Source of the DNA: Methanonatronarchaeum sp. AMET-Sl
Lineage (GTDB): Archaea; Halobacteriota; Methanonatronarchaeia; Methanonatronarchaeales; Methanonatronarchaeaceae
Assembly: GCF_029854155.1 (NCBI RefSeq)
Contig: NZ_CP122958.1
Span: forward strand, 792,001-856,000
Reading direction: 5' to 3'
DNA length: 64,000 bases
Each line of letters starts with the position of its first letter. The stretch's first letter is position 1. Shown here one piece after another: positions 29,816 through 45,657 of the stretch. The notes beneath the pieces are model-generated. The model saw nothing but the letters and a program-made list of their open reading frames with translations, was not told the origin of the DNA and did not search any database. The translations under genes were made by a program, and so were the position numbers.

Positions 29816-30094
29816 TAATCATCACCTAAACTACTTAATCAATAATATGTTTAACTTCCTTAAATAGTTTTATATATGTAAAAAAAGTTTAATAAACACT
29901 TTAATATAATTAAACTATTTTTAAAGATATAAAAATATATATTAGGTATTTTTAAAACTTTATTTAATGTATAAATTGATTTGAAACCTCAATAAAACAC
30001 AGGATACAAAGACATTATAACAATATATCGATATCTTGTTTTTTGGGTAATTATATATTTATTAATTAACTATTTTTTGTTTAAGGGTTTTTTT

Positions 30095-30643
30095 ATGAAA
30101 GAGATGACTTATGGTAATGTTAGAAATGCTTTTTCTGGCGAAAGCCAGGCTTATGTTAGATATATGTTGTATTCAGAGGTTGCAGAGGATGAGGGTTTTA
30201 AAAATGTGTCTTTGTTATTCGATGCGGTAGTGTTTGCCGAAAAAATACATGCAAGAAATCTACTTGAAATATCTCCAGATGGAGTTGAAGCTTCAACAGC
30301 ACCAATGCACTCCGGAATAGGAGATACAGAAACCAATCTAGATAAAGCGATTCACGGTGAAGAATTTGAAACCAATGAGATGTACCCCTCATATTACGAG
30401 GTCGCTAAAAGCCAAGAAGAATCTGAAGCAATGAGAATTTTTAATTGGGCAATGAGAGCTGAAAAAGAACATGCAAAACTATACAAAATAGCTAGAGATA
30501 AAGTCGAAAAAGGACAAGACATCGAAATAAACTTAATAAATGTCTGTTCAAGATGCGGATACACAATTGATGAAAAACCCCCAGAAAAATGTCCAATATG
30601 TGGTGCCCCTCAAACCAAATTCAAAGAATTCAGCCAAAACTAA
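30095..30643 (+). CDS. rbr: Rubrerythrin
   Basis: The 182-aa product reduces peroxide at a di-iron site in this oxygen-sensitive cell. The ferritin-like domain has two ligand sets ([39 protein letters not shown]). The C-terminal rubredoxin domain has [23 protein letters not shown] chose ATG 30095, with an AAGGG site; a TTG at 30077 would add six nonconserved residues. Confidence 0.92.
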   Translation: MKEMTYGNVRNAFSGESQAYVRYMLYSEVAEDEGFKNVSLLFDAVVFAEKIHARNLLEISPDGVEASTAPMHSGIGDTETNLDKAIHGEEFETNEMYPSYYEVAKSQEESEAMRIFNWAMRAEKEHAKLYKIARDKVEKGQDIEINLINVCSRCGYTIDEKPPEKCPICGAPQTKFKEFSQN

Positions 30644-32142
<1,499 letters not shown>

Positions 32143-32158
32143 ATAAAGGTGTTTAACT

Positions 32159-32797
32159 TTGATATCAAATGAAGAAATCTTAGAAAAAGTTGATACGGCA
32201 ATCGATCTAGCTCCTGAAAGGGGCTTCAAAGAAAACGTTGATATGGCAATAAATCTTAAAAACCTAGATCTTTCAGACCCAAACAACAGAGTAGACCTCG
32301 AGATAGTTCTTCCAAACGGATTAGGCAAAGATGTAAAGGTCTGCGTAATAGGTAATTCAGCCCAAATGTTGAATGTTGAAAACGCAGATAAAAAAATAAC
32401 TCCAGAAGAACTAGAAAGACTCGGAGAAGAAAAATCTGAAGCAAGAACAATTGCAAAAGAAATTAACTTCTTCCTAGCCGAAGCCGACCTAATGCCAAAG
32501 GTAGGTAAAATACTAGGTCCAATACTAGGTCCAAGAGGAAAGATGCCCGACCCAGTAAGGCCAGGTGAAGAAGTGGAACCAAAAATAAAGAGACTCAAAA
32601 ACACAGTTAAACTCCGATCAGGAGAAAGCTCAACCTTCCACACACCCGTTGGAACCGTAGAACTCGGTCAAGAAAAAATAACCGAAAACATAAACACAAT
32701 GCTAAAAAGACTAGAAAGAGACCTACCACAAGCAAGACAAAACATAGACTCCGTATACATAAAAACAACAATGGGGCCATCCGTGGAGTTGATTTAA
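32159..32797 (+). CDS. rpl1: Ribosomal protein uL1
   Basis: uL1 forms the mobile stalk beside the E site and, in methanogens, represses its own operon. The 212-aa product has [20 protein letters not shown] (about 120-140), the conserved core loop. It begins with TTG 32159. Coding-strand composition moves towards A/C-rich from here onward. Confidence 0.94.
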   Translation: MISNEEILEKVDTAIDLAPERGFKENVDMAINLKNLDLSDPNNRVDLEIVLPNGLGKDVKVCVIGNSAQMLNVENADKKITPEELERLGEEKSEARTIAKEINFFLAEADLMPKVGKILGPILGPRGKMPDPVRPGEEVEPKIKRLKNTVKLRSGESSTFHTPVGTVELGQEKITENINTMLKRLERDLPQARQNIDSVYIKTTMGPSVELI

Positions 32798-32798
32798 A

Positions 32799-33681
<883 letters not shown>

Positions 33682-33683
33682 TA

Positions 33684-34016
<333 letters not shown>

Positions 34017-34029
34017 CACAGCGATCCAA

Positions 34030-34048
34030 CCCTCTCAAACCGAGAGGG
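34030..34048 (+). terminator. Hairpin after the ribosomal stalk operon
   Basis: CCCTCTC (34030-34036) and GAGAGGG (34042-34048) form a perfect 7-bp stem with a 5-nt loop, 14 bases after the rpl12 stop. T-runs follow only at about 34108, so its action as a terminator is plausible but not certain. Confidence 0.5.
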
Positions 34049-34248
34049 AAACACCTTCCCCTTCCCTAATTTTCAACCAAAAACCCACCTAAAATAAATT
34101 CATATCTATTTTTTTAAAACCCAACAAGATAAAAAAAAGTCCTTAGAATCAAGTAGACTTAAAAAACTTTTTTCAATAGTTTTGTTTAATATTAGTTTAC
34201 TTAAATAAAATAAAAACTTGATACTTCTCCAAACAAAAAGGTTTAACG

Positions 34249-34704
34249 ATGAGAGGACGAAGACTTGGTGGCAAAACAGGTGGAAGTGAAGAGTCCGAGA
34301 GATATAAACGTATCTTAATGAAACAGATCAAAGCCTTAAACAACCATTTACCCCAGAGAAGAGCTAGCCTAAAGCAACTAACGAAAAACCCAGAAATAAA
34401 ACTTAAAACCCGGAAAGGAGAAGAATTCACAATCAACAAAGAAGAAATAAAAGAGATTTCAGAGATAATTCCGGAGAGATATTGGGAAACACTCAAACTA
34501 CCCATATACATAGAAATTAACAGAAAACACGCAAAAGGAACCTATAAAATATCTGGAAAATATGCATGCAAGGTAGTAGCAGAGCTACTGGACAAAGAAA
34601 TCGACGAAAACAAAGAAGAACTATTTATATATCGCCCCGAAGTAATCGAACTACGAAGAAAACTAAAAACAACAACTGAATATATGTTCGCAGCAAGAAT
34701 CTAA
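34249..34704 (+). CDS. UPF0216 family protein
   Basis: The 151-aa product matches the archaeal UPF0216 (COG2083) family by its [11 protein letters not shown] and [24 protein letters not shown] segments. The function is unknown, and there is no membrane or signal segment. ATG 34249 overlaps no other gene. Confidence 0.78.
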   Translation: MRGRRLGGKTGGSEESERYKRILMKQIKALNNHLPQRRASLKQLTKNPEIKLKTRKGEEFTINKEEIKEISEIIPERYWETLKLPIYIEINRKHAKGTYKISGKYACKVVAELLDKEIDENKEELFIYRPEVIELRRKLKTTTEYMFAARI

Positions 34705-34812
34705 AAAAACCTATTTAAACCATTATTAACAGTCTTCAAAAAAAGGGAATTAAATTATTTATAAGTAAAACACTCTTATTTTTTAGTATTTCAAACCTAT
34801 TATTTGAGTTAA

Positions 34813-35028
34813 CAACACCTCCACTTCGGTCATCTTAATGATTTGCTTGTTGATGGTGTTGTTTGTCAGTGGAAGCGGCCTCTGACATATTAGATTAAGG
34901 AATATATCCAAGGGTTCGGTGCAACTGTCTCTGATTTTAAGGCGTATTTGATTACCCTGATTGCCCTACCCACTATGTTACCTACCTTGTTCATTTTAGG
35001 AAAAGGGGGGTTCGGCATTGAAGATTAA
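34813..35028 (+). pseudogene. Degraded coding fragment, hydrophobic C-terminus
   Basis: This frame reads as protein-like sequence (HLHFGHLNDLLVDGVVCQWK...) with one TAG at 34891. It then continues through a hydrophobic stretch (AYLITLIALPTMLPTLFILG) to TAA at 35026. It has no start codon with a ribosome site and is richer in G+C than its surroundings. I do not recognise the family. It may be the remnant of a membrane-protein gene. Confidence 0.35.
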
Positions 35029-35597
35029 TTGAAACTTTCCATTTCTTCTCCTGTTATTTTTTTGATTAAGGCAGTTTCAAGTGAAGCGGCCATCAACAAG
35101 AAAGGTATTACAATAAGTATAAAAACCGGTAGGAGTTCTATAAATGGATTTAAATTAAAACCTTCTCTAAAAATTTCTAATCCAAGATCTATGCCAATTG
35201 CAAATGAGATCCAGCTTGCAGGTAACTCAAGCCAAGCAACCGGGTTTAAAAACATCATTGCAAAACTTATTTCTCCAAACTCTTTCATTGATATTACACC
35301 AAGATGGAGGCCTAAGAAAAAAGCTAATACAAAAGGTAATACAACTAAAAACCCGGAAAGGAAGTTCACCAACAACGAAAAAGAATTAAAAACAAAAATA
35401 AAGACAAAGATCTTAAACCAATGGTCTTGAGGCCCAATTTTTCTTTTAACCCAACCCCAAACCCAAACAGGATACTTAATTAAGACATTAATGTTCCAAC
35501 GCCAAACTGGATAAGCAAATACATAACCAACTAGAAAAATCAAAGCCGAAACTAAAAACCAATCCCAACTAATTAAACCAATCAATTCAATAACCAT
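35025..35597 (-). CDS. SpoIIM-like (DUF95) membrane protein
   Basis: The 190-aa product has about five membrane helices and the family core [24 protein letters not shown] (read as its ELPA and GxxLG parts). Archaeal members have no known role. The start is ATG 35597, with a GGGG site just ahead of it on the minus strand. Confidence 0.75.
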   Translation of the reverse strand: MVIELIGLISWDWFLVSALIFLVGYVFAYPVWRWNINVLIKYPVWVWGWVKRKIGPQDHWFKIFVFIFVFNSFSLLVNFLSGFLVVLPFVLAFFLGLHLGVISMKEFGEISFAMMFLNPVAWLELPASWISFAIGIDLGLEIFREGFNLNPFIELLPVFILIVIPFLLMAASLETALIKKITGEEMESFN

Positions 35598-35754
35598 TAT
35601 AAACCCCAACGTATATTATGTAAGATAACACTAAACAGACATCAATAAAAGCTCTTATAGACATTCTCTTATAGACATTACAATATAGCTCTAGGTTAGA
35701 GACAATATATCTTTATAAACCAAGCATCGAGTTGTAAATAAACTTTTTTATTAG

Positions 35755-36723
35755 TTAATCTGTTTTTTTGAGTTTTTTGGCTATCTCTTTTGCAAAGTAG
35801 GTGATTATTATGTCTGCTCCTGCTCTTTTTATGGATAGTAATGATTCTTCGATTACTTTGTCGGACATTGTGTTGTTTTTAACTGCTTCACGCAGCATGT
35901 TGTATTCACCACTTACTTGGTAAGCTGCTAATGGCAAATCAAATTGGTCTGAGGTTGTCTTTATTATATCGAGGTATGGCATAGCTGGTTTAACCATCAA
36001 CATATCAGCTCCTTCTAATACATCTAGGTTGTTTTCCCTTACTGCTTCTTTTTTCTGAGTTACAGCCATTTGGTATCCTCTTCGATCTCCAAAACTTGGT
36101 GTAGATTCAGCTGCGTCTCTAAAAGGCCCATAGAAACTGGATGCATATTTAGCTGAATAACTTAGTATGGCTGTTGAATTAAATCCATTTTTATCCAACC
36201 CATCTCTTATAGTGGTAACCATTCCATCCATCATGCCACTTGGTGCAACAATGTCAGCACCGGATTCAGCATGGCTAACTGCGGTTTTTGATAGTAATTT
36301 TAAAGTTTCATCGTTATCTACAGTTTCATTTTTTATAACGCCACAATGTCCATGATCTGTGTACTCACATAAACAAACATCAGAAATCAATGTTAAATTG
36401 GTTTCATCTCTAAGTTTCCGCAATGTTTTCTGGACAACGCCATTTTTCTTCCAAGCGGATGACCCCGACCGATCTTTTTTTTCAGGAACACCGAATAAGA
36501 TAACAGCAGGTATACCTAAATCTTCAACCTCTTTACCAACATCTACAGCATCCTCTATTGGATATCTATAAACTCCATCCATACTGGGTATCTCTAACCT
36601 TTCACTTCGATTCTCAACAAATAGAGGATAAACAAGGTCATCTGTCGTTAACTTTGTTTCCGACATAAGTCGCCTAGTTGACTCTTTATCTCTCAAACGC
36701 CTCATCCTATTGATAGGGAACAT
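35755..36723 (-). CDS. hemB: Delta-aminolevulinic acid dehydratase (porphobilinogen synthase)
   Basis: HemB condenses two aminolevulinates to porphobilinogen, feeding F430, corrinoids and heme. The product (about 322 aa) has the metal-binding cysteine region [15 protein letters not shown] (about 113-127), the Schiff-base lysine segments [21 protein letters not shown] and [14 protein letters not shown]. Cytochrome maturation (ccmF) elsewhere in the window fits a need for heme. Two in-frame starts exist; ATG 36723 is preferred. Confidence 0.93.
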   Translation of the reverse strand: MFPINRMRRLRDKESTRRLMSETKLTTDDLVYPLFVENRSERLEIPSMDGVYRYPIEDAVDVGKEVEDLGIPAVILFGVPEKKDRSGSSAWKKNGVVQKTLRKLRDETNLTLISDVCLCEYTDHGHCGVIKNETVDNDETLKLLSKTAVSHAESGADIVAPSGMMDGMVTTIRDGLDKNGFNSTAILSYSAKYASSFYGPFRDAAESTPSFGDRRGYQMAVTQKKEAVRENNLDVLEGADMLMVKPAMPYLDIIKTTSDQFDLPLAAYQVSGEYNMLREAVKNNTMSDKVIEESLLSIKRAGADIIITYFAKEIAKKLKKTD

Positions 36724-36747
36724 ACTCAAAAATATCTCGTTGAACAA

Positions 36748-37391
<644 letters not shown>

Positions 37392-37400
37392 TAAAAAACA

Positions 37401-38729
<1,329 letters not shown>

Positions 38730-38731
38730 AA

Positions 38732-39154
38732 ATGCCAACGCAGGTCCAGATTTTCCCAGACAGACTCTTACTCGGAGACACCGCGAGTGAAGTAATAACA
38801 AAACTCTCAAAAATCGAAGAAGTCAGACAGATCGTTGTAACAGGCCCAAAAATACCAAAGAGAGTACCATATGGACCTGCAAGCGGAATAGAAAACCCAC
38901 ACACAGAAAGGAAGAAAATAAAAATAATGGATAAAGAAACCGATCTCGAAGTTAGAGTGGGAAGAATAATACTCGACTTAGATGCCGACAAAGAAGACAT
39001 AGACCCTATAATAGGGGATATAACAGAGATATGCGATCAAAAGATATCGTGCGACTACAACATCGAAACAGGACAATATACAAAACCAAAACCCACTGTG
39101 ACTGAATATATGAGATATGGTAAAAAACCAGATAAAGAAAATAAAGATAAATAA
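38732..39154 (+). CDS. mcrD: Methyl-coenzyme M reductase operon protein D
   Basis: McrD is a non-subunit assembly or cofactor-loading protein of MCR. The 140-aa product has the [15 protein letters not shown] start and the [22 protein letters not shown] core. It starts two bases after mcrB. The usual neighbour mcrC does not follow; the next gene is mcrG. Confidence 0.94.
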   Translation: MPTQVQIFPDRLLLGDTASEVITKLSKIEEVRQIVVTGPKIPKRVPYGPASGIENPHTERKKIKIMDKETDLEVRVGRIILDLDADKEDIDPIIGDITEICDQKISCDYNIETGQYTKPKPTVTEYMRYGKKPDKENKDK

Positions 39155-39181
39155 AATGTTGAAAACATGAGGTGAAATATA

Positions 39182-39955
39182 ATGAATTACGAAGCCCAGA
39201 GGTACCCAGGTAGTACCACACCTGCAGAAAACAGAAGAAAATACATGGATCCGGATTACGAGTTAGAAAAACTACGAGAAATATCAGATGATGATGTAAC
39301 AATTCTACTAAGCCATCGAGAACCAGGAGAAGCGTTTAAAAGCGTCCATCCACCACTTGATGAGCTTGATGAACCAGACTGTCCAATAAGAGAAATGGTT
39401 GAGCCAACCGAAGGAACAAAAGCGGGAGACCGAATTAGATACGTACAATTCACAGACTCCGTATACAACGCACCGCTCCCACCATTCATGAGAGCATACA
39501 TGTACATGACAAGATATCGAGGAATCGATACCGGGACACTCTCAGGACGTCAAGTAATAGAAGCACGAGAAAGAGATGTTGAAAAAATAAGCAAAGAACT
39601 CCTAACAACAGAAGTATTCGACCCAGCAAAAACAGGCCTAAGAGGCGCAACAGTTCACGGACACGCTGTAAGGCTTGACGAAAACGGACTAATGTTCGAC
39701 GCACTACAAAGATACCAATTCAACGATGAGACAGGAGAAGTTGAATACGTAAAAGACCAAATAGGAGTACCACTCGACCAACCAATAACCTTCGGAAAAC
39801 CAATGAGCGAAGAAGACCTACTTGAAAGAACATGTATATTTAGAGAGGACGGAACACCGTTCTCAGAAGATGGAGAAGTAGTTGAGTTCACACAAAGACT
39901 ACACAAGCTAAGAACACTAGCTGGATATAATCCTTCTACAATGGATGGTGAATAA
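39182..39955 (+). CDS. mcrG: Methyl-coenzyme M reductase gamma subunit
   Basis: The 257-aa product has [17 protein letters not shown] at the start, [19 protein letters not shown], and the substrate-region [27 protein letters not shown]. It has a GAGGTG site ahead of ATG 39182. Two bases separate it from mcrA. Confidence 0.96.
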   Translation: MNYEAQRYPGSTTPAENRRKYMDPDYELEKLREISDDDVTILLSHREPGEAFKSVHPPLDELDEPDCPIREMVEPTEGTKAGDRIRYVQFTDSVYNAPLPPFMRAYMYMTRYRGIDTGTLSGRQVIEARERDVEKISKELLTTEVFDPAKTGLRGATVHGHAVRLDENGLMFDALQRYQFNDETGEVEYVKDQIGVPLDQPITFGKPMSEEDLLERTCIFREDGTPFSEDGEVVEFTQRLHKLRTLAGYNPSTMDGE

Positions 39956-40887
39956 TAATGGCTGATAAAGAGAAAAGATTTATAAAAGCACTTAAGAATA
40001 AGTTCGAAGAAGAACCTACTGACAGTAAAACACATTTCTACGACCTAGGTGGATATCAACAATCCGAAAGGAAAAAAGAATTCCAAGAAAGAGGAGCGGA
40101 AATAGCTAAGAAAAGAGGAACACCATCACTGAACGAAGATATAGGTGTTCCATTAGGACAGCGTGTATTAATGCCCTACCAGCTTAGCCATACAGACACA
40201 ATGGTTGAGCCAGACGACCTACACATAATCAACAACGCCGCAATGCAACAAGCTTGGGACGATATCCAGAGAACTGTAATAGTTGGATTGGATACCGCCC
40301 ACCAAGTAATGGAGAAAAGACTAGGAGTCGAAGTAACTCCAGAAACCATAAACGAATACCTAGAAGTATTCAACCACACCCAGCCCGGTGGAGCTGTTGT
40401 CCAAGAACACATGGCTGAATGTAACCCCGGAGTAACCGGAGACGCATACGTCAAAGTATTCACAGGAAACGACGAACTAGCAGACGAGATAGATGACGAA
40501 TTACTCATCGACATAAACGAAAACTTCCCAGAAGACCAAGCAGAACAACTAAAAGAAGCAGTAGGCGACTCACTATGGCAAGCAATTCGAGCACCAACAA
40601 TCGTAACACGAGTCATGGACGGAGCAACAATCCGTAGATGGGCAGCAATGCAAAGCTCAATGGCATTCATATCAAGCTACAGCCTATGTGCAGGAGAAGC
40701 CGCAATCGCAGACTTCGCATACGCATCCAAACACTCCAAAGTAATCAACATGGCAAGCGCCATGCCAAGAAGAAGAGCAAGAGGAGAAAACGAGCCAGGC
40801 GGAATACCATTCGGATACATGGGAGACATAGCACAATCATTCCGAACAGAACCAGACGACCCATCAAGAGCAACACTCGAAACAATA
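39953..40887 (+). repeat. 930-bp mcrA 5' duplication, copy in mcrA1
   Basis: Bases 39953-40887 repeat at 41854-42788 (offset 1901). I found one difference: C at 40299 against T at 42200, silent. Identity begins five bases before the ATG and ends after codon 310. Confidence 0.9.
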
Positions 40888-41616
40888 ACACTAGCAGCCG
40901 TAATATACGACCAACTATACCTCGGAGGATACATGTCTGGTGGAGTTGGATTCACACAATACGCAACAGCAACATACACAGATGATATACTTGATGACTA
41001 CGTATACCACGGACAAGACCTAATCGAAGAAGAATACGGCGGACTCGCAAACGTAGAACCAACAATGGAAAACGTAGAAAAACTCGGAACCGAAATGACA
41101 GACTATGCATTAAGCGCATACGAAGACTACCCAGCAGCAATGGAATCACACTTCGGAGGATCACAAAGAGCAGCAGTAGTCGCTGCAGCAGCCGGAGTTG
41201 CAACCAGTATGGCAACAGGAAACGCAAACGCCGGAGTAAATGCATGGTACCTATCACAACTCCTACATAAAGAGAGAGCAGGAAGACTCGGATTCTATGG
41301 ATACGACCTACAGGATCAGTGTGGATCCGCAAACAGCCTATCCATAAGAAGCGACGAAGGAGCACCATTCGAACTCCGAGGACCAAACTACCCCAACTAC
41401 GCAATGAACGTCGGACACATGAGCGCTTACGCAGGAATCGCCGCAGGCGGTCACTACGCCAGAGGCGATGCATGGGTAGCAAGCCCAATAATCAAAGTAG
41501 CGTTCTCCGACAACGACCTATCCTTCGACTTCGCAAACATAAACGAAGAAATAGGACGCGGTGGACTTAGAGAGTTCGACCCAGAAGGAGAGAGATCTGG
41601 AATAATCTCACCATAA
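39958..41616 (+). CDS. mcrA: Methyl-coenzyme M reductase alpha subunit, canonical copy
   Basis: McrA carries most of the F430 active site. The 552-aa product has the axial Gln in GGAVVQEHM (Q149, standard Q147), KHSKVINM and [13 protein letters not shown] around the methyl-His and methyl-Arg (H259, R273), and [10 protein letters not shown] with active-site Tyr (Y335, standard Y333). It also has HFGGSQRA with methyl-Gln (Q403) and [14 protein letters not shown] with thio-Gly and methyl-Cys (G448, C455). All expected catalytic positions are present. The stop is followed by T-rich sequence (41627-41650) that likely ends the operon. Confidence 0.97.
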   Translation: MADKEKRFIKALKNKFEEEPTDSKTHFYDLGGYQQSERKKEFQERGAEIAKKRGTPSLNEDIGVPLGQRVLMPYQLSHTDTMVEPDDLHIINNAAMQQAWDDIQRTVIVGLDTAHQVMEKRLGVEVTPETINEYLEVFNHTQPGGAVVQEHMAECNPGVTGDAYVKVFTGNDELADEIDDELLIDINENFPEDQAEQLKEAVGDSLWQAIRAPTIVTRVMDGATIRRWAAMQSSMAFISSYSLCAGEAAIADFAYASKHSKVINMASAMPRRRARGENEPGGIPFGYMGDIAQSFRTEPDDPSRATLETITLAAVIYDQLYLGGYMSGGVGFTQYATATYTDDILDDYVYHGQDLIEEEYGGLANVEPTMENVEKLGTEMTDYALSAYEDYPAAMESHFGGSQRAAVVAAAAGVATSMATGNANAGVNAWYLSQLLHKERAGRLGFYGYDLQDQCGSANSLSIRSDEGAPFELRGPNYPNYAMNVGHMSAYAGIAAGGHYARGDAWVASPIIKVAFSDNDLSFDFANINEEIGRGGLREFDPEGERSGIISP

Positions 41617-41853
41617 ACTCTCCCCCTTCTTTTTTTATTTTTTTTATTCTATTTCCAGAAATAAAACCCATAAATCTATTTCTAAAAAATCATAATAACC
41701 AACAAAACCACGTAGATATAAATATCGTTATAACTCATATTTAAACCAAAAACCCAAGCAAACATAGAGACTTTATCAATTTTTAAAACCAAAAGACAGT
41801 TTTTATCCAACTCCATAATTACCTTAATATCTCTAAATATACTAATGAGAGAT

Positions 41854-42788
41854 TAATAATGGCTGATAAAGAGAAAAGATTTATAAAAGCACTTAAGAAT
41901 AAGTTCGAAGAAGAACCTACTGACAGTAAAACACATTTCTACGACCTAGGTGGATATCAACAATCCGAAAGGAAAAAAGAATTCCAAGAAAGAGGAGCGG
42001 AAATAGCTAAGAAAAGAGGAACACCATCACTGAACGAAGATATAGGTGTTCCATTAGGACAGCGTGTATTAATGCCCTACCAGCTTAGCCATACAGACAC
42101 AATGGTTGAGCCAGACGACCTACACATAATCAACAACGCCGCAATGCAACAAGCTTGGGACGATATCCAGAGAACTGTAATAGTTGGATTGGATACCGCT
42201 CACCAAGTAATGGAGAAAAGACTAGGAGTCGAAGTAACTCCAGAAACCATAAACGAATACCTAGAAGTATTCAACCACACCCAGCCCGGTGGAGCTGTTG
42301 TCCAAGAACACATGGCTGAATGTAACCCCGGAGTAACCGGAGACGCATACGTCAAAGTATTCACAGGAAACGACGAACTAGCAGACGAGATAGATGACGA
42401 ATTACTCATCGACATAAACGAAAACTTCCCAGAAGACCAAGCAGAACAACTAAAAGAAGCAGTAGGCGACTCACTATGGCAAGCAATTCGAGCACCAACA
42501 ATCGTAACACGAGTCATGGACGGAGCAACAATCCGTAGATGGGCAGCAATGCAAAGCTCAATGGCATTCATATCAAGCTACAGCCTATGTGCAGGAGAAG
42601 CCGCAATCGCAGACTTCGCATACGCATCCAAACACTCCAAAGTAATCAACATGGCAAGCGCCATGCCAAGAAGAAGAGCAAGAGGAGAAAACGAGCCAGG
42701 CGGAATACCATTCGGATACATGGGAGACATAGCACAATCATTCCGAACAGAACCAGACGACCCATCAAGAGCAACACTCGAAACAATA
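41854..42788 (+). repeat. 930-bp mcrA 5' duplication, copy in mcrA2
   Basis: This is the second copy of 39953-40887, ending sharply at 42788. From 42789 the sequence is a diverged mcrA with different codon use (G/T-rich rather than A/C-rich). The pattern is that of a recent gene-conversion tract. Confidence 0.9.
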
Positions 42789-43517
42789 GCGTTATCTGCA
42801 ATGCTTTATGACCAGCTTTATTTAGGTGGGTATATGTCTGGTGGAGTTGGATTCACGCAGGATGGTTGTTGTCATTACACAGATGATATACTTGATGATT
42901 TTGTATATTATGGAGAAGAACTGGTTATTGAGCGATATAACGATTTATCTAATGCACCCCTTGATATGGATGTAATTAGTGGGTTAGCAACTGAGATGAA
43001 TGACTATGCTCTAGGTTGTTATGAAGAGTTTCCAACTGCTATGGAAACGCATTTTGGTGGTTCTCAACGGGCTGCTATCGCGGGTATTGCTGCTGGTGTT
43101 ACCGTTGGGTTAGCTACAGGACATTCTCAAGCTGGATTAAGTGGTTGGTTTTTATCGCAGAATCAACACAAGGAGCGGTGTGGTAGGTTGGGGTTCTATG
43201 GATATGACCTACAGGACCAATGTGGTTATCCGAATACTTTTAGTTATAAGAGTGATGAATCTGGTCCACTTGAGTTAAGAGGTCCTAACTATCCGAATGC
43301 TGCTTTGAACACTGAACATATGCCGGCTTATGCAGGTATTTGTATGGCTGCACATTCAAGTAGGGGAGATGCTTGGGTGGTGAATCCATATATTAAAATA
43401 GCTTTTTCAGATGATGATCTTTGTTTCGATTTTGCTAATGTTAATGAAGAGTTTGGTAGTGGTGGAAGGAGAGAGTTCATTCCTGAAGGAGAGAGATCTG
43501 GAATATTATTTTATTAA
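41859..43517 (+). CDS. mcrA2: Second McrA, chimeric, with altered active site
   Basis: The 552-aa product is identical to McrA1 for residues 1-310, then about 64% identical (154 of 242 by my count) without gaps. It keeps the axial Gln149, H259, R273, Q403, and the [12 protein letters not shown] segment. At the active-site tyrosine it reads [10 protein letters not shown], with Asp335 in place of Tyr333 of the standard numbering and a Cys-Cys-His following. The diverged half has seven Cys against one in McrA1. It has its own intergenic region with a possible TATA box (about 41832-41844) and no mcrB or mcrG partners. Catalysis is doubtful or different. Confidence 0.92.
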   Translation: MADKEKRFIKALKNKFEEEPTDSKTHFYDLGGYQQSERKKEFQERGAEIAKKRGTPSLNEDIGVPLGQRVLMPYQLSHTDTMVEPDDLHIINNAAMQQAWDDIQRTVIVGLDTAHQVMEKRLGVEVTPETINEYLEVFNHTQPGGAVVQEHMAECNPGVTGDAYVKVFTGNDELADEIDDELLIDINENFPEDQAEQLKEAVGDSLWQAIRAPTIVTRVMDGATIRRWAAMQSSMAFISSYSLCAGEAAIADFAYASKHSKVINMASAMPRRRARGENEPGGIPFGYMGDIAQSFRTEPDDPSRATLETIALSAMLYDQLYLGGYMSGGVGFTQDGCCHYTDDILDDFVYYGEELVIERYNDLSNAPLDMDVISGLATEMNDYALGCYEEFPTAMETHFGGSQRAAIAGIAAGVTVGLATGHSQAGLSGWFLSQNQHKERCGRLGFYGYDLQDQCGYPNTFSYKSDESGPLELRGPNYPNAALNTEHMPAYAGICMAAHSSRGDAWVVNPYIKIAFSDDDLCFDFANVNEEFGSGGRREFIPEGERSGILFY

Positions 43518-43531
43518 GAAAAACAGTTTTT

Positions 43532-44374
43532 TTATCTGTTTTTATTTATTGGTTTTGAAGTTAGTAACCTCATTGTTATTCCAATTGAGAAGGTTATGGT
43601 TCCAAGCCATAATAGTATTATGAGTGGGTTTGTTTCTGCTGTGATTGTTATTTGGTTTTCTTCTGCACTGTTTAGGCTTATATATAGGTCTTCGGTTAGG
43701 GTTGAGTGTATTGCTGGCCGGAAGCTATGGCTATCGCCTTTTTCTATGCCTTCAATCTGTGTTGTTGTTTCTTTATCGTTTTTGTCGATTATGTTTAGGT
43801 TGTAGTGGTGGTAGGTAGCGTATCCTTTTTCGGTTTCTTCGTATTCTATGAACTCGATTTGATATTCATTGAAATCCCAGACTTCGTTTTTTTCTAGTGT
43901 TTGTTCTTGCTGTATCCCCATTGTTGAGGTTGCGAGTACTCCGATTAGGATTAACACTATTGAAATATGGATAACTGTAGCTCCTGTTTTCTTGATTCTA
44001 TGTTTTTTTGAACCTTTTTTAGTTTGTTTTATTAGGTCTATTGACAACAATATCAGTAGTGTTATGAGAATGGGTAGTGAGAGGTCTATGTATATGTTTT
44101 GTATTGGTGATATGAAGTAGAATATTATAGGTGCTAATAGTAATATTGAAAGTATTTTGGTTGTTTTCTTTTTATCTATGTATTTTATTAAGTAACATGT
44201 GGTTAATACGTATAATATCGCTAGCATTATTGGGGCGGTTCTTGTGTTGTAGTATGACTTGAATTCAGGGCCGATTCCAAGTATTATTCCTAAAAATATC
44301 ACTATTGATATTATGCCTAATAATATTGTGGTTAGGGTTGTTAGGTTTTGTATGTTAAGGTCTTCGGGCTTCAT
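43532..44374 (-). CDS. Cytochrome c biogenesis protein CcmF, C-terminal half
   Basis: The 280-aa product resembles the C-terminal part of CcmF, the heme lyase of system I. It has about five helices, [20 protein letters not shown] with the conserved His, and a soluble domain ending [17 protein letters not shown] that resembles the periplasmic CcmF loop. The N-terminal half is a separate gene at 49232. Together they imply c-type cytochromes. It starts at ATG 44374 with no clear ribosome site. Confidence 0.72.
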   Translation of the reverse strand: MKPEDLNIQNLTTLTTILLGIISIVIFLGIILGIGPEFKSYYNTRTAPIMLAILYVLTTCYLIKYIDKKKTTKILSILLLAPIIFYFISPIQNIYIDLSLPILITLLILLSIDLIKQTKKGSKKHRIKKTGATVIHISIVLILIGVLATSTMGIQQEQTLEKNEVWDFNEYQIEFIEYEETEKGYATYHHYNLNIIDKNDKETTTQIEGIEKGDSHSFRPAIHSTLTEDLYISLNSAEENQITITAETNPLIILLWLGTITFSIGITMRLLTSKPINKNR

Positions 44375-44555
44375 TCTTATGTTAATTTTTTTTTGAGATA
44401 ATAAACCGTTTTTGTAGGTTTTTTTTATCTTGAGTTTTGGTTATTTTTTAGTTATTACGTTAAATTTGATGTTTTTAGGAGGCTTTTTGGTTGTTTTATA
44501 GTTTTTTATAAAAAAAGTGGGAGAAAGAGAGTTTTATTTTTTTGGGTTGTTGGGT

Positions 44556-45581
44556 TTAGACTATTGGTACGAGTGCTGCGGCTAGTGAGAAGTAGATTAG
44601 TAGTGCGGTAACGTCTTTTATTGTTGTTATGAATGGGTCTGATACGGCTGCTGGATCGTATCCGATTTTATGTGCTATCCAGGGTATCCCATAACCGATT
44701 ATTGATGCTATTGTACAAGTTAGTGTTAGCGAGAGGAAGATTACTATTCCAAGTTCTGGCATTCCTTGCCATAGGTATGCAACGATTCCTGCTAGCACTC
44801 CTACTAGACCTCCTATTAATAGGCCGACGACACCTTCTTTTAGTATGTGTTTTTTTACGTTTTGTTCTCCTATTTGTCCGAGTGCTGTTCCTCGAACGAA
44901 TATTGTGGAGGATTGGGTCCCAACGTTTCCCCCCATGTCCATTATTGCTGGTAGGAAGATGGCTAGGGCGAGTGTTGCTTCGAGTGTTTCTTCATAGGTA
45001 TCTATAACGAGTCCGGCGAGTAATCCACCGACTAGTGCTACTAATAGCCATGGAACGCGGAGTTTTAGAATTGTTTTTATGGATGATTCTAGAATTGCAG
45101 TGCTTCTTGTTCTTTCGGCTTCCATGAAACTGAATCCTGCAAGCCGGTATATGTCTTCCGAGAACTCTTCGTCAACTACGTCCATGATGTCGTCAAATCT
45201 TACGGCACCTACTAAACGGTTTTTATCGTCTACTATTGGGAGTGACATCAGGTCTACTTCTTGTATTTTCTTGGCTGCGAATTCTGGGTCGTCATTGGTT
45301 TTTAGGGTGATTACGTCTTCTTTCATTATTTCTTTGACTTTTGTATCTGGTTTTGCGTGTAGTAGTTCGACTAGTGATAGTACTCCGACAAGGTGTTCGT
45401 ATTCGTCGATTACGTATATGTAGTATATAGTGGTTTCTTCTTTAGGTTTTGCTTTTTGTTCTCTGAAATGTTCTATTGCTTCTTCGGCAGTTGTGTTTTG
45501 GTTTACTGATATGTAGTCTTGAACCATGACTTCTTTAACTATGTCTGGATGTTCTTTTAGCTCAACTGATTCTTTTACAAT
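44556..45581 (-). CDS. mgtE: MgtE-type magnesium transporter, probable ATT start
   Basis: The product (341 aa from 45581) has two CBS domains (about 20-150), which sense Mg2+, and the MgtE channel domain with five helices (about 170-341). Hallmarks are [21 protein letters not shown] and [23 protein letters not shown]. From ATG 45527 it would be 323 aa, but the frame continues upstream with [16 protein letters not shown], which looks like genuine MgtE sequence. It reaches ATT at 45581-45579, eight bases after GAGG (45593-45590). No ATG, GTG or TTG lies between. The MITE follows upstream at 45658. Confidence 0.82.
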   Translation of the reverse strand: MVKESVELKEHPDIVKEVMVQDYISVNQNTTAEEAIEHFREQKAKPKEETTIYYIYVIDEYEHLVGVLSLVELLHAKPDTKVKEIMKEDVITLKTNDDPEFAAKKIQEVDLMSLPIVDDKNRLVGAVRFDDIMDVVDEEFSEDIYRLAGFSFMEAERTRSTAILESSIKTILKLRVPWLLVALVGGLLAGLVIDTYEETLEATLALAIFLPAIMDMGGNVGTQSSTIFVRGTALGQIGEQNVKKHILKEGVVGLLIGGLVGVLAGIVAYLWQGMPELGIVIFLSLTLTCTIASIIGYGIPWIAHKIGYDPAAVSDPFITTIKDVTALLIYFSLAAALVPIV

Positions 45582-45657
45582 TGGGATCGCCTCTATTTTT
45601 TATTTGGTTTTCTGTTTGATTTGGCTGTATTTACTTAAGTTTTATGTATTGGTTGTT

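Noticed and set aside
34891..34893. TAG as a pyrrolysine codon
   Set aside because: The frame has no start or known methyltransferase similarity, so decay is the simpler reading.
39958..42788. mcrA2 as a simple assembly duplication of mcrA1
   Set aside because: One base differs in the shared part, the 3' half is a distinct intact mcrA, and the upstream DNA differs from five bases before the ATG. A chimeric join is not fully excluded.
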